Assembly: GCF_964019385.1 (NCBI RefSeq)
Contig: NC_088647.1
Coordinates: 16,490,489-16,554,488, forward strand
DNA from: Sycon ciliatum
Lineage: Eukaryota; Porifera; Calcarea; Leucosolenida; Sycettidae
Length of the DNA: 64,000 nucleotides
Direction: 5' to 3'
Shown here: piece after piece, positions 51,373 to 61,312 of the stretch
Position numbering within the stretch: the stretch's first letter is position 1
How the letters are laid out: each line of letters begins with the position of its first letter
Notes under the pieces: generated by a model
The model's database searches: none
The model's input: the letters and a program-made list of their open reading frames with translations, nothing else
What the model was told of the DNA's origin: nothing
Translations under genes and position numbers: made by a program

Positions 51373-51470
51373 TTGGTGGATAATGCCTGGGAAAATTGGC
51401 AGATTCTGCTCGAACAACAGTGAAATTGGCAGAACTATGCAACGCTTGTGGTGGACAATTCCTCGCGGAA
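51373..51470. repeat. Decayed fragment of a TAGGCC hAT-type element
   Basis: GGTGGATAATGC, TTGGCAGATTCTGCTCG, GAAATTGGCAGAAC and GGACAATTCCTCG match the left part of the element at 11189-11323 in order. Confidence 0.6.
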
Positions 51471-51516
51471 GTTAGTTCTGGTCCTCCTCGTTCTGTCCCC
51501 AGATACATGTAGCAAG

Positions 51517-51550
51517 CAGGGAGTAGTAGTAGTAGTACTACTACTCCCTG
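51517..51550. mobile_element. 34-bp palindromic hAT-like micro-element
   Basis: CAGGGAGTAGTAGTAGTAG and complement. The flanks GTAGCAAG and GTACCAAT match at 6 of 8 positions, so the target duplication is only approximate. Confidence 0.6.
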
Positions 51551-52016
51551 GTACCAATGGTACTAGTTCATGTATTAGATAAACCTTGTTTTAGTTCACA
51601 CATGCTGTTTTAGTGTTGGACCTCCGGCCGGCTCACCACAAAGTAGCACAGTCTAGCTCTGTTCACGAAGCTAGCGAGTAGAGGGATGCAGCGAGTGGAG
51701 TGTGGTCGGCTAGCTGTGGCAGTCTGCACTCCTCGCCAAAGCAGAGCGTCTTCCGGTCATGGGGTGCGCATGCGAGAACGGCTCACACCTCATGACTGAC
51801 TGTTCCCAAACTGACAAAGCTAGCCCAAAATCGCCCAAAATCGGACACCCTGCATCGCCAAGGCTGGCCACATGGTGCGAATTTTTCTCCTCAGCAATTT
51901 TTTTCCGGAGAATTTAAAATACCGCCCAAAATACCACGAAAATTCGCTCCGTTGTCATGGTAACCGATCTTGCACACCGAAATAATTGGTTGCCATGCCT
52001 GAATTTTGTAATCCTG

Positions 52017-52400
52017 GGGTGCGTTTGGTTGGTACGATCTAGAACAGGATCGAACAGCTGGTGCGCATGGAGCAGCCTCATGCCAACCAAACGCTACTCC
52101 AGAAACAAAGCACATTTTTGTGGAAAAATGTGCCAAACTACTTGGTGCATTCTTCAAAATGTGTACGGGTCACCATGGTCACTCTATACGGTACGACGAG
52201 TCCAACCCAAAAGCGTATGCACGTGATCATTTGGGACCAAAATCGATGTTCCCGCCAGGTTTCACTGTGAAAAAGTGAAACTGCTCGGTCTGCCGTCCGG
52301 CAAGCAGAACATGTTCTGGCCGACCCAGAACAGGTGCAGTCCCAACCAAACGCGCTGTTCTGGTGAATCCTGTTCTAGTTCGTACCAACCAAACGCGCCC
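52017..52400. mobile_element. PIF/Harbinger-like MITE
   Basis: Ends GGGTGCGTTTGGTTGGTACG and the complement of GGGCGCGTTTGGTTGGTACG, with CTG on both sides (52014-52016 and 52401-52403). A 3-bp duplication and GGG-type ends are typical of PIF/Harbinger. Confidence 0.8.
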
Positions 52401-52435
52401 CTGGTAATGCATGAGTGTGGTCACACACTGTACAG

Positions 52436-52471
52436 CAGGGAGTAGTAAAATACGTATTATACTACTCCCTG
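52436..52471. mobile_element. 36-bp palindromic hAT-like micro-element
   Basis: CAGGGAGTAGTAAAATACG and complement are flanked by the exact 8-bp duplication CTGTACAG (52428-52435 and 52472-52479). Confidence 0.8.
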
Positions 52472-52949
52472 CTGTACAGTGTACATGACCTCGTACTTTG
52501 CACTTCCACCGCCAAGCGCTAGCCTTTTTAGAAGCACATTTGTGCCTTCAGGCTTCAGTTGCGCTGAAAAGTGAAAATACAGGACTTCTGAATAGGAAAG
52601 TACTGATCCCTGACATTTTTGGCTACTTTTCGGACGTTTCCTTTTTCGGACCGGTTTTCGGAAGAGCCTTCAAAAATCGGACGGTTTGGCAGCACTGTAC
52701 ATGTAACAAGTAATTAGTTACTTGGCCTAGGCTAGCTCAACCGCCAAGGTCACAATCATCATAGCCTCCATAGGTCCTTGATCCCCTGGCATGTACGTCT
52801 ACACTACAGGTCGATCTACATGACTATACAACTACACAGCTAATTACTTACTTACAAGTGGCGTCCGTCTACTGGCTGCGCCGTTCCAAAACTCCAATGA
52901 TGATCATGTAGATCCGTTCCTCCAGTCTAGTCCTGTCTCCACTCTCCAC

Positions 52950-53688
52950 TAGGCCCCCGTGTAATATGCCGGCATTTTTTTAGCATTTTCGGAACAATCC
53001 GCGAACCCAGCACTTTGGGCTCGTGATGCAGCATTTTGGGGGAAACGGAGCACTTGGCCGTTGTGTATCAAAAATTGAGAGAAGAAAATTACTTCCCAAA
53101 CAAGAACGTCTCTTCCGCATTCCGTGGGTTAGCTTCTTGTTGAGTAGTTTATGTTTACCATGGCAGGCTCGAGCAAGTCTTTTATTGACGGCGTGTGCTG
53201 AGGATTACAAAAAAGTGAGCATTTTCCGAGCATTTTCGGCAAGGTTTGGGAGCATTTTCGGCAAGGTTTACGAGAATTTCCCAAAAGCATTTTCGACAAA
53301 GTTTCGGGCATATAGGGCTTGAAAGTGATGACGTCAAAAACGGCCTGGGAGTAGTAAATTGACATCAGATTTCTATTTTGGATCCACTAAGTCTAAGGTG
53401 TGACTTTGCTATTGCCTCAGTATGTGGGTGCATAGCAACCCACTCATGTCGTATGCAGGTGCAACTTTTACTTCGCCACCAGTTGTCACCCCGCCCCCAC
53501 TAGCCAAATCAGTCAGTTTCACTGGCAACATCACCTTGTTGTGAGTGAGACCGCTTGAAATGTGCTTGGATCCATACAAAAACTGGATCCAGGTGGATCC
53601 AGTTTTCGAATTTTTCAAATTGTTGCTATGCCATTGCTATGGAGTGACGTAGCACTTTCAAGCCCTATAATTACACCGGGCCATACTA
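52950..53688. mobile_element. hAT-type element with TAGGCCC ends and a nested MITE
   Basis: The left end is TAGGCCCCCGTGTAAT and the right end is a complement with a 3-nt insertion. ACTCTCCAC lies at 52941-52949 and 53690-53698, an 8-9-bp duplication. A smaller element (53313-53667) lies inside. Confidence 0.6.
53313..53667. mobile_element. Nested TA-flanked MITE
   Basis: Ends TAGGGCTTGAAAGTG and complement have TA on both sides (53311-53312 and 53668-53669). GTGATGACGTCA and GTGCTACGTCA follow inward as decayed partners. Confidence 0.65.
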
Positions 53689-53962
53689 GACTCTCCACTC
53701 CAGTTTACATGGTTTACACATCTCGCATTGCGAGCAGGCAGCACACGTAGATCTACTTCTCTGTACTTTTTTTGTAGACCCGCACGCAGCTGCGTAGACA
53801 CTCTGACAGTTTGGTGCCAGTGTAGGCCAGGGACTACTGGCAGTACTGCAAGGCAACCGCTGCGTCGGCTCTACCGTCCTGCAGAACTCCATTTCCTCTC
53901 CTTTCTCACATAACAAGTTTCTGTCTGGGTTGGTCGACGGGAAACGTTCCTGGCCCTCAACC

Positions 53963-55997
53963 ATGAGTATCGAAAAAGATAACCTGCAGTTGATACGTGA
54001 GGCGGTTGCTTCACTTGCAGCCAAGGATCGAGAGAAGGAGAACGCCAAGCTGAAAGAAGCCGAGCGCCGGGCCAAAGAAGAAGAAGAGGCAGCGGCCAGA
54101 CGGGAGGCGCAGCTAAACGAAGTCATAACCCGAGTGTTGAAGGCCACAAACCCTCGATTACCGTCCAACGTAACACGCTATAACTACAAGGAGGGCGCTT
54201 ACAAGTCTATCGGTATTACGGAGCACATGGTCGTCCACTGGGAGATGCCCAGCTATCTCATTCGGGCGGATTCAGAAGAGGCTGAAAGACAACGCTCGCG
54301 CGCCCTAGATTACGAGAGAAGCGGCTCGCTCACCACCACCACCTCCCGACGTTTCTCGCATTCGCTAGACCCGGACGAGCAGAGTGACGGGGACGAGGAC
54401 GACGACAACGACGATGAGGATGATGACGGGGAGGAATCGTCGACCAGGAGAGCAAAGAAGGAGAAGAATGCGGACGCATCCAGAGAGGGCGGCGGTGCTG
54501 CCGCAACTGCCGATGCTGGCGGAGACTCGAAGCTATTGATCCAGTTCAACTACATCGATCGTGAAACTCAAACCTTGGATACATCGTTTACATCGACACG
54601 CGAGACGATGACCGTTCCGCCAAAGCGCGCCGGCTATTCAGACAGTGTCACTCAGTGGGAGATCTACGACAGGTGCATCGAGGAACAAGCGCGCTTGGAA
54701 GCGGAGAAGAAGCGGAAAGCGGCTGCCAGTGCGCGCCAGCCGGCAGGCGGAGCGCAGGCGCAGGCAGCGGCGGAACCTGAGCCACTACCGGACGAGCCAG
54801 ACGAGCTTGAGATCACGATCAAGCTGGAGAACCTGGAGCCCAGCGGTGGTTCAGGAGGCAAGAAGAAGAAGACAGGTGGCATAGGGGGCAAGGGTGGTGA
54901 TGATGATGGTGACGCCGAGGAGCCTGTGAAGGAGCACGATTGCTCGGCCATCAGCAAGGTGGCCAAGGTCATGGAGCGCATGGTCACGCAGAACGGCGTG
55001 CGCGATCGCATTCACGACATGGTGTACTTTGACGATCCGCGCGACGGCACGGCAGGCTACAAGAAGGCCGGCACGCTGCTACACCTGTGGAGCGTGAAGG
55101 GTAACTACGGTTTCGGTATAGCGGTGAAGTCGTTCTGCCTGTGCCCTCGCTACTCGGACATGTTCGTCGCCACCTACTGCAGCGTGGACCTGATTGACAA
55201 GGTGGGCGAGGGGTCGGTGTGCCTGCACACGCTGAAGAACCCGGCGTTCCCAGACCACGTGATGGACATGGCGAGCGGCGTGATGAGCGTGGACGTGCAC
55301 CCAAAGCAGTGTCACATGCTGTGCATCGGAATGCTGGACGGACGCGTGGCCGTCCTGGACGCCCGTCGGCCCAGCGCCAACGCCATACTGTGCGAGAGTC
55401 CTGTGCTGGAGCGACACACGGACATGGTGTGGCAGGTGCGATGGCAGAAGGACGACCCGCAGCGCCGTCTCAACTTCTTCAGCGTGTCGTCCGACGGCTT
55501 CATCGCGCACTGGACGGTGACGAAGGACGCGCTCGCACGGCGCAACATCACCCCCATCATGCAGCTGAAGGACAAGGCGAAAATCCCCATCATCCCCGAG
55601 CCGTGGATGGAGCCGGAGAAGCAGTTGAACTTGGCGCGTGGAAGCTGCTTTGATTTCATCCCCACCCTGGACAACGTGTACCTGATAGGAACCGAGGAGG
55701 GAATCATACACAAGTGCTCCACGCTTTACCAGCAGAACTACATCCGCTCATTCCAAGCGCACAACTTCACCATCTACGCGGTGCGTTGGAACCCATTCCA
55801 GCCGCGTGTGTTTGCGACGTGTGGAGTGGACTGTTGCGTGAAGATCTGGGATGATGAGCGGCCAGAGACGCCGCTGTTTGTATTCGACCTGGACGACCCC
55901 GTGATTGACTTCTGCTGGGCATCGTACTCGTCAACCGTGTTCGTCGCCGGCACAATGAACGGATATGTAAGTTAACTCCATGTGTTTGTAAGTGCAT

Positions 55998-56031
<34 letters not shown>

Positions 56032-58922
56032 TGTGTGTGAGCATGTGTTCGTGTGCTCACTCGTACATGCCTGTGTGCTTGTGTGTGTTGTCTGTATGCT
56101 GCGAGGTATTTCAATGTGGGTACCAGTGTCAGCTCCCGAGCCGGTCAGCGACCTGGTTGGGGTGTACCTGTACACGTACTTGGACCAGTTTGAACAAAGA
56201 ACACTGGATCACTTGTGACCCGGTTGGGAAGACATAAATACATCATGGAGTCCTAAAATAATTATGTGTTACGGCTCCCTGATGTAGATGCAGTAGCCGC
56301 ACTTGAGCATACCCGGCTCTGACCCGGTTGAAAGAGTTGTGATGTACAACTGTACTCGGTTGGTTTGAAGTCCTAGAGCAGGCACTGGCAGGGGCGTAGC
56401 AAGCAGTTTTATATTGGTGTTGCCAAAGTGTGAGAGGGGGGGGGGGGGTCCCCCCGGGGAAACGTTTTGGAAAACTGGGCCGAAAAGGCCATATTTTAAT
56501 GCTACAGAATAATATGAGAAATAAGAATATGCGGTACCGCGGTTGTGCTCCACTTTTTTTTAATGACGTTTTACCTGCATACCCGCGCAAAATCAAAATA
56601 ATCCTCGTCATCTGGCCTGCGCAACTCATTAGAATTTGAATTCTGCGGAGCCGCAGTGGAACCTGGCCCATAGTGACCGCGGCTCGAGCTGGTGCAGCGA
56701 GGCCGGGGCTGCGGATAGATAGCGTGCTCGCAATCCGAATGTCTGCCATGATCATGCTGGGGATTTGCATACGCGCAGTCAGTTTCATTTTTTTCACAGA
56801 CTCAACCAAGCCTCTTGTACTGGCAAAATAAACACAATAATTACAAGTGCAACCTCAACAGCACAGGAAGAAAAAAGAGCAAAAAATGGCTGTGAACACA
56901 GTCGAGAGAGCAAAAATGGCTGTGAAAACAGTGTAATCTAATATGGAGCCTCGGGAGAATAACTGATGCTGCTCATCGCAGTGAGTTTCTGTCAGAGAGT
57001 AAATGCGACGATAATGAAAAAATTAAATATTATGAAAAAGGAATCCTGGCAGCGGTGGGATTCGAACCCACGCCTCCGAAGAGACTGGAGCCTTAATCCA
57101 GCGCCTTAGACCACTCGGCCACGCTACCATGCACAAACTATCTGGCTAGTGCTTCGCTGAACAATATGGAGCGACAGGATTTGAAGTTGCACTGGTTGGG
57201 ACACAGCAAGATTTGCCCAGATCCCTGGAAAATGCATTCCTGAGTTATTTTTTCATGAAGTATCACCAGTGATATGAGTCCTGACTACTGTTAGAAAACT
57301 TATGGTTAGATTACTGTAAAGTGAGAAACTTTCGCTAGAGATAAATTTTCCCTATTTTCACGACCATCACACATTCGAGAATATAAATCTCCGCACACTG
57401 CTCTGTACATTGATCGTAGACAGTAAGGTCCAACTGAAGAGATACGATCGCGAGCGTTTCTCATCGTGAACCAGCCCAATTCATGAAAACGCCCAATGTG
57501 TGTGCCGCGAAAGTTTTATCGCTTTTTAAGAAGGCGCAAGTAGTAAGGATCTGATAGACCTGTCCTCCCTGCATTTTATGATGGTTGTGATTAGTGGTCC
57601 TCACGGGTAGCCGGGTACCCGTGCTACTCGTGAGGACCTCGGGTAGCACGGGGAGAGAATAGTACCCGAAAACCCGAAGTTGCAGATAACATAATGTACA
57701 GTGCACGTGTACAAATTTATGTAATACTCCGCATGTCTATCCAGTGTGTAAGGGAAGGGGTGCATTGGGGTGTTACCATGGAAACACCGCCCGATCGGGT
57801 ACCCTTGCAACCCGTAGAAAACTACCCGACCCCGATGCCTGAAGAAAATGCTACCCGACTCAGCCTTAGTTGTGATGGTGATCACCGGGGGGTCTGGAGA
57901 ACTTTAAAGGGATGCTCCTGCAGTTATCTTTCCGTTTTGTACAGAGCCTGACGATGTAATGGAGTCTGGCCCCTGGGGTATTTCTCTGTGCCCCAGATAG
58001 GGGCCAGCCCTAGGCATCCTGTACCGTAGTCCTTGACTCACTGTACATGCTTGACTGGTGTGACGCATAAATCAGCTTGCACAGCAGTCAGTCTCAATTT
58101 CACCGACCATCTACTGCCGTGGACATGTAATCCAGTCAATTGACCAGGGCCTGCGCCCTCAGCGCCTACAGACCAGTGCACAATCATGTTGATCCGATGC
58201 GACCAGTGTGCTGCAACGCATAATGATTACATATATGTCATCAGGTCATGCCCATATACTGCTTGCCCATGACTGCATGGACACTGCGGCGCCCTGGGGC
58301 TGCTAGATGTGCGACAGGATTTCCATGTCCACGACAGTACATAATGTATTGCGCTAGGATCATATTTTAGAGAAGCTGTTTTCCTGGCTCGGGAGTATGC
58401 CACAGCATTACAGCTGTTCGACATTGTATGGCTAAGAACAAGTCGCCGCCAACAAGAAACGCAGCACACCCAATGTGTAACACACCCATCCCAATAGATC
58501 ACCCACTACACACAATTACAACCATTGAAAAACAATCGCCGTTTCGTTTGCTTGCTTTTGTCCCATGCCGGTGTACGCGTGTGCAGGCCCATGTGTACGA
58601 CTTGGACATTGACAAGTACAACCCGCTGTGCAAGCAGGACGTCATACCGTACAGCAAGAATCGCCTCACCAAGGTGCACTTTGTCCCCTCGCAGATGCTT
58701 CTCATTGCCGGCGACGATCATGGCAACATACACACGTACAAACTCTCGCCCAACCTGCGCAGGGGCGTGCGCAAGACGTCACGCCAAAGCCAGTTGCGCA
58801 AGATGAACGAAGTCATCGCCTGGGTGTGGGAGCCAGCCGATATGGCCAGTGGTAACAAGAAGAAGAACAAGAAGGGTGGCAGAGGCGGCAAAGGTAAGGG
58901 TAAGAAGAAGACGAAACACTAG
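53963..58922 (+). CDS. DNAI1: Dynein axonemal intermediate chain 1 homologue, copy B
   Basis: Exon 1 is 53963-55966 (ATG in CAACCATGAGT; donor TAT|GTAAGT) and exon 2 is 58587-58922 (acceptor GTGTGCAG), joining as MNGY-AHVYDLDIDKYNP. There is a Glu/Lys-rich N-terminal helix, then the conserved block VLKATNPRLP and YKEGAYKSIG, an Asp/Glu-rich linker, QFNYIDRETQTLD, QWEIYD, a Gly/Lys-rich linker and a WD propeller (WQVRWQKDDPQRRLNFFSVS, YLIGTEEGIIHKC, VDCCVKIWDDE). A Lys/Gly-rich tail ends KKKTKH. It is expected to hold the outer dynein arm heavy chains in cilia. It differs clearly from copy A, so the duplication is old. The 2.6-kb intron holds an antisense tRNA gene. Confidence 0.93.
55999..56040. 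repeat. (TG)n tract at the start of the DNAI1-B intron
   Basis: TG dinucleotides just inside the donor site; non-coding. Confidence 0.85.
56640..56720. repeat. Harbinger-like MITE fragment
   Basis: GCGGAGCCGCAGTGGAACC, then GTGACCGCGGCTCGAGCTG, matches parts of the element at 17644-18060 in rearranged order. The end TGGCCCATAG replaces GGGCCC. Confidence 0.5.
57047..57128 (-). tRNA. tRNA-Leu(AAG)
   Basis: 82 nt on the minus strand with all tRNA parts: acceptor GGTAGCG / CGCTGCC with discriminator A, D arm GCCGAGTGGTCTAAGGC, anticodon arm CTGGA-TTAAGGC-TCCAG (anticodon AAG), long variable arm typical of Leu, and T arm GTGGGTTCGAATCCCAC. A run of five T follows on the minus strand (57034-57039), a Pol III terminator. 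It lies inside the DNAI1-B intron. Its 3' end matches the Gypsy-1 primer site. Confidence 0.97.
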
Positions 58923-59218
58923 GAGCAGCTGCTGATGTAGCCACACTTGCAAGTCGCATGTATCCGTCCTACTGCACAGTGCACACAAGGTGTTCAAGCA
59001 GCCACGCTTGCTAGTCGGATGCGGCGTCCTCCAGGAAAGTGCAACTGTGAGTAAGGAGTTTTTGTATACGTGTAGTATTACCAGCTTTGCATGGCGCTAC
59101 ACCCCAATTCCCATTAGACAGCATAACATTTGCCAATGTCGGATCTACGTGACGGGTTTAGTGAAACCTTGTCTCATGAATCGAAAGTTCAGTTGCATGG
59201 CTTTGTTGTGGACCGTAC

Positions 59219-60446
59219 ACAGTGGGAGATCTACGACGCGTACACCGAGGAGCTGGAGCGGCAGAAGCGCGAGAAGGAGGCCAAGGAGAAGTAGAAGGGT
59301 GGCCGCTACGAGACGGCAAAGGGTCGAGGAAACGACGAGCTGGGTATGACGTCATCGTCGATGGAACCGTAGGATTACCGGCCGGTGGACAGAGCGGCAA
59401 AGATCATCGAACGCATGATCAACCAGAACACGTATGATGGCATTGGGCAAGATTTCAAGTACTACGAGGACCCTCTGGACGATTCATGCAAACTCATCGG
59501 TACTCTGATGCCGCTGTGGAGATTCGCCTATGTTGGCGCCAAGAAGATGACCGTCACCACCATCGCCAACAACGAGCGCTACCCAGAACTCTTTGCCGTC
59601 GGCTACGGGTCGTTCAGCTTCGAGAAGCCAGCCAAGTTCGGCCTGGTCTGCTTTCACATGCTGAAGAACCCGTCGTTTCCCGAGTACGTGTTGCGCCTGG
59701 GCAGCGGCATCATGTCTCTGGACATTCACCCGGAGCTGTGCCACTTTGTGGCGGTGGGCCTGTACGACGGAAGCGTGGCTGTCCTGGACGTGCGTCGTCC
59801 TGCCAGCGAGCAGCCCGTATTCCAGTCAGCTGTCAAAGACAAGCACATGGACCCCGTGTGGCAAGTACGCTGGCAGAAGGAGGACTCTGAGGAACCTCTC
59901 AACTTCTTCAGCGTGTCGTCGGACGGCCACGTCGCCTGCTGGACCATAATCCGCATACAGCTCGAGCGGCAGGAGATCGTCACCGTTCGCCTGCTCAACA
60001 AGCCGCAGCCAACGCCCAAGAAGGGTGCTGAAGTCGAGGTGTTCAACGACCTGGCGCGGGCGACTTGCTTCGACTTCAGCCCGGTCGTGGACAACATCTA
60101 TCTGGTCGGCACTGAAGAAGGCATCGACCACAAGTGCTCCAAGACCTACAGCACCACCTTCCTGGACTCGTTTCAAGCCCATAGCAACGCCATCTACTCA
60201 ATTCGCTGGAGCCCGTTCCAGCCACGCGTGTTTGCCACATGCAGTGCCGATTGGACACTGAAGCTCTGGGACGACGAGAAGCTCTCTTCGCCGCTGTTCA
60301 AATTCGACTTCACTGACGCTGTGACCGACTTTGACTGGTCTACATTCTCAGCTACAGTGTTTGCTGTGTCCACTGAAGATGGAACTGTGAGTTGTGTGCT
60401 GTGCACTAGGCTGTTTAGTGTAAGCTTCACTGCACGTAACATCTAA
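59219..60446 (+). pseudogene. Truncated DNAI1-A duplicate (copy C)
   Basis: Starts abruptly inside copy A exon 1 at the codons for QWEIYD and follows it closely. In-frame TAG codons stand at KEK*KGG (about 59291) and EP*DYR (about 59369). From 59385 the frame is open through the WD repeats to the donor at 60387. The N-terminal part and the last exon are missing. Downstream sequence matches the copy A intron to about 61.18 kb. It is read as a partial segmental duplication, not a gene. Confidence 0.88.
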
Positions 60447-61183
60447 ATGATCACAGTCCACTGCACAACATTGCGCGGATTCTCAGTTGAAGTACTTTGA
60501 AATTGCGTTCATGGTGTGACGGCGTGTGCGACTGCAAAGCAGAGTGCTGCTCATTGAAATCCAATCTTGTAGGCCAGCATGTAGCGGCGCACGCCAGTCA
60601 TTTCCAGACCTGGCTATCCCTGTGATTTGAGCAGTCAAATCTTTCGAATATAATTATGCGCACAATGATGTTGCCGAAAAGCAGTGTACATAACTGTGTA
60701 TCATGGGCCCTGGAGAGGGGGGGGGGGGGAGGGTGGCGATTATGCAATGATTGTGCACTATTATGCAGAAATACACTATACATTCTGTAGAATTCTGCAA
60801 GAAGTGCACCGATAGTGGCGCTGGTTAAGCACCCTGGTGAGGCATGCCAAATCTTTGGCCAGTTCTCTGTAGATCTATCAGCCGAAACTCAAAAATTCGT
60901 CAGCATGCTTCGACTGGAAACGCAGAGTGGCTGTGATTGCGCGGTATTTCTGTGCTTTGAAATCAAAACTTCAAGGATTACGCTAGGTCAACGCGGAACT
61001 TGCGCCAGAATAAGAATGAACGGCGATTATGCAAAAAACTGCACGTCTGTGTAATAGCGACTGCGTAATCTGCGGGACACAGGCCTGGGAAAACTGGGCT
61101 GTGCGCTGGTGCAGGCCATTACCTTCTTCATCTGATCTGATTTCCGACTCTGCAGCATTCTACATGTACGTGCCCACGTGCAT
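60387..61183 (+). repeat. Duplicated DNAI1-A intron sequence
   Basis: Matches 40443-41245 with a few substitutions and small indels, including the poly-G run (60717-60729 against 40779-40791). The match ends in the CA microsatellite. Confidence 0.9.
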
Positions 61184-61195
61184 ACACACACACAA

Positions 61196-61227
<32 letters not shown>

Positions 61228-61312
61228 ACACACATACACACACACATACACACACATACACACACATACACACACACACACACACATGCACACACACACA
61301 CACACACACCTG
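61184..61312. repeat. (CA)n/(CACAT)n microsatellite
   Basis: It is both the distal end of the DNAI1 duplication and, on the minus strand, the (TG)n tail of the adjacent LINE. Confidence 0.9.

Noticed and set aside
59385..60446. 353-codon open frame as a functional DNAI1 gene
   Set aside because: It has no start context, two stops just upstream, no final exon and no N-terminal region; it is a partial duplicate of copy A.
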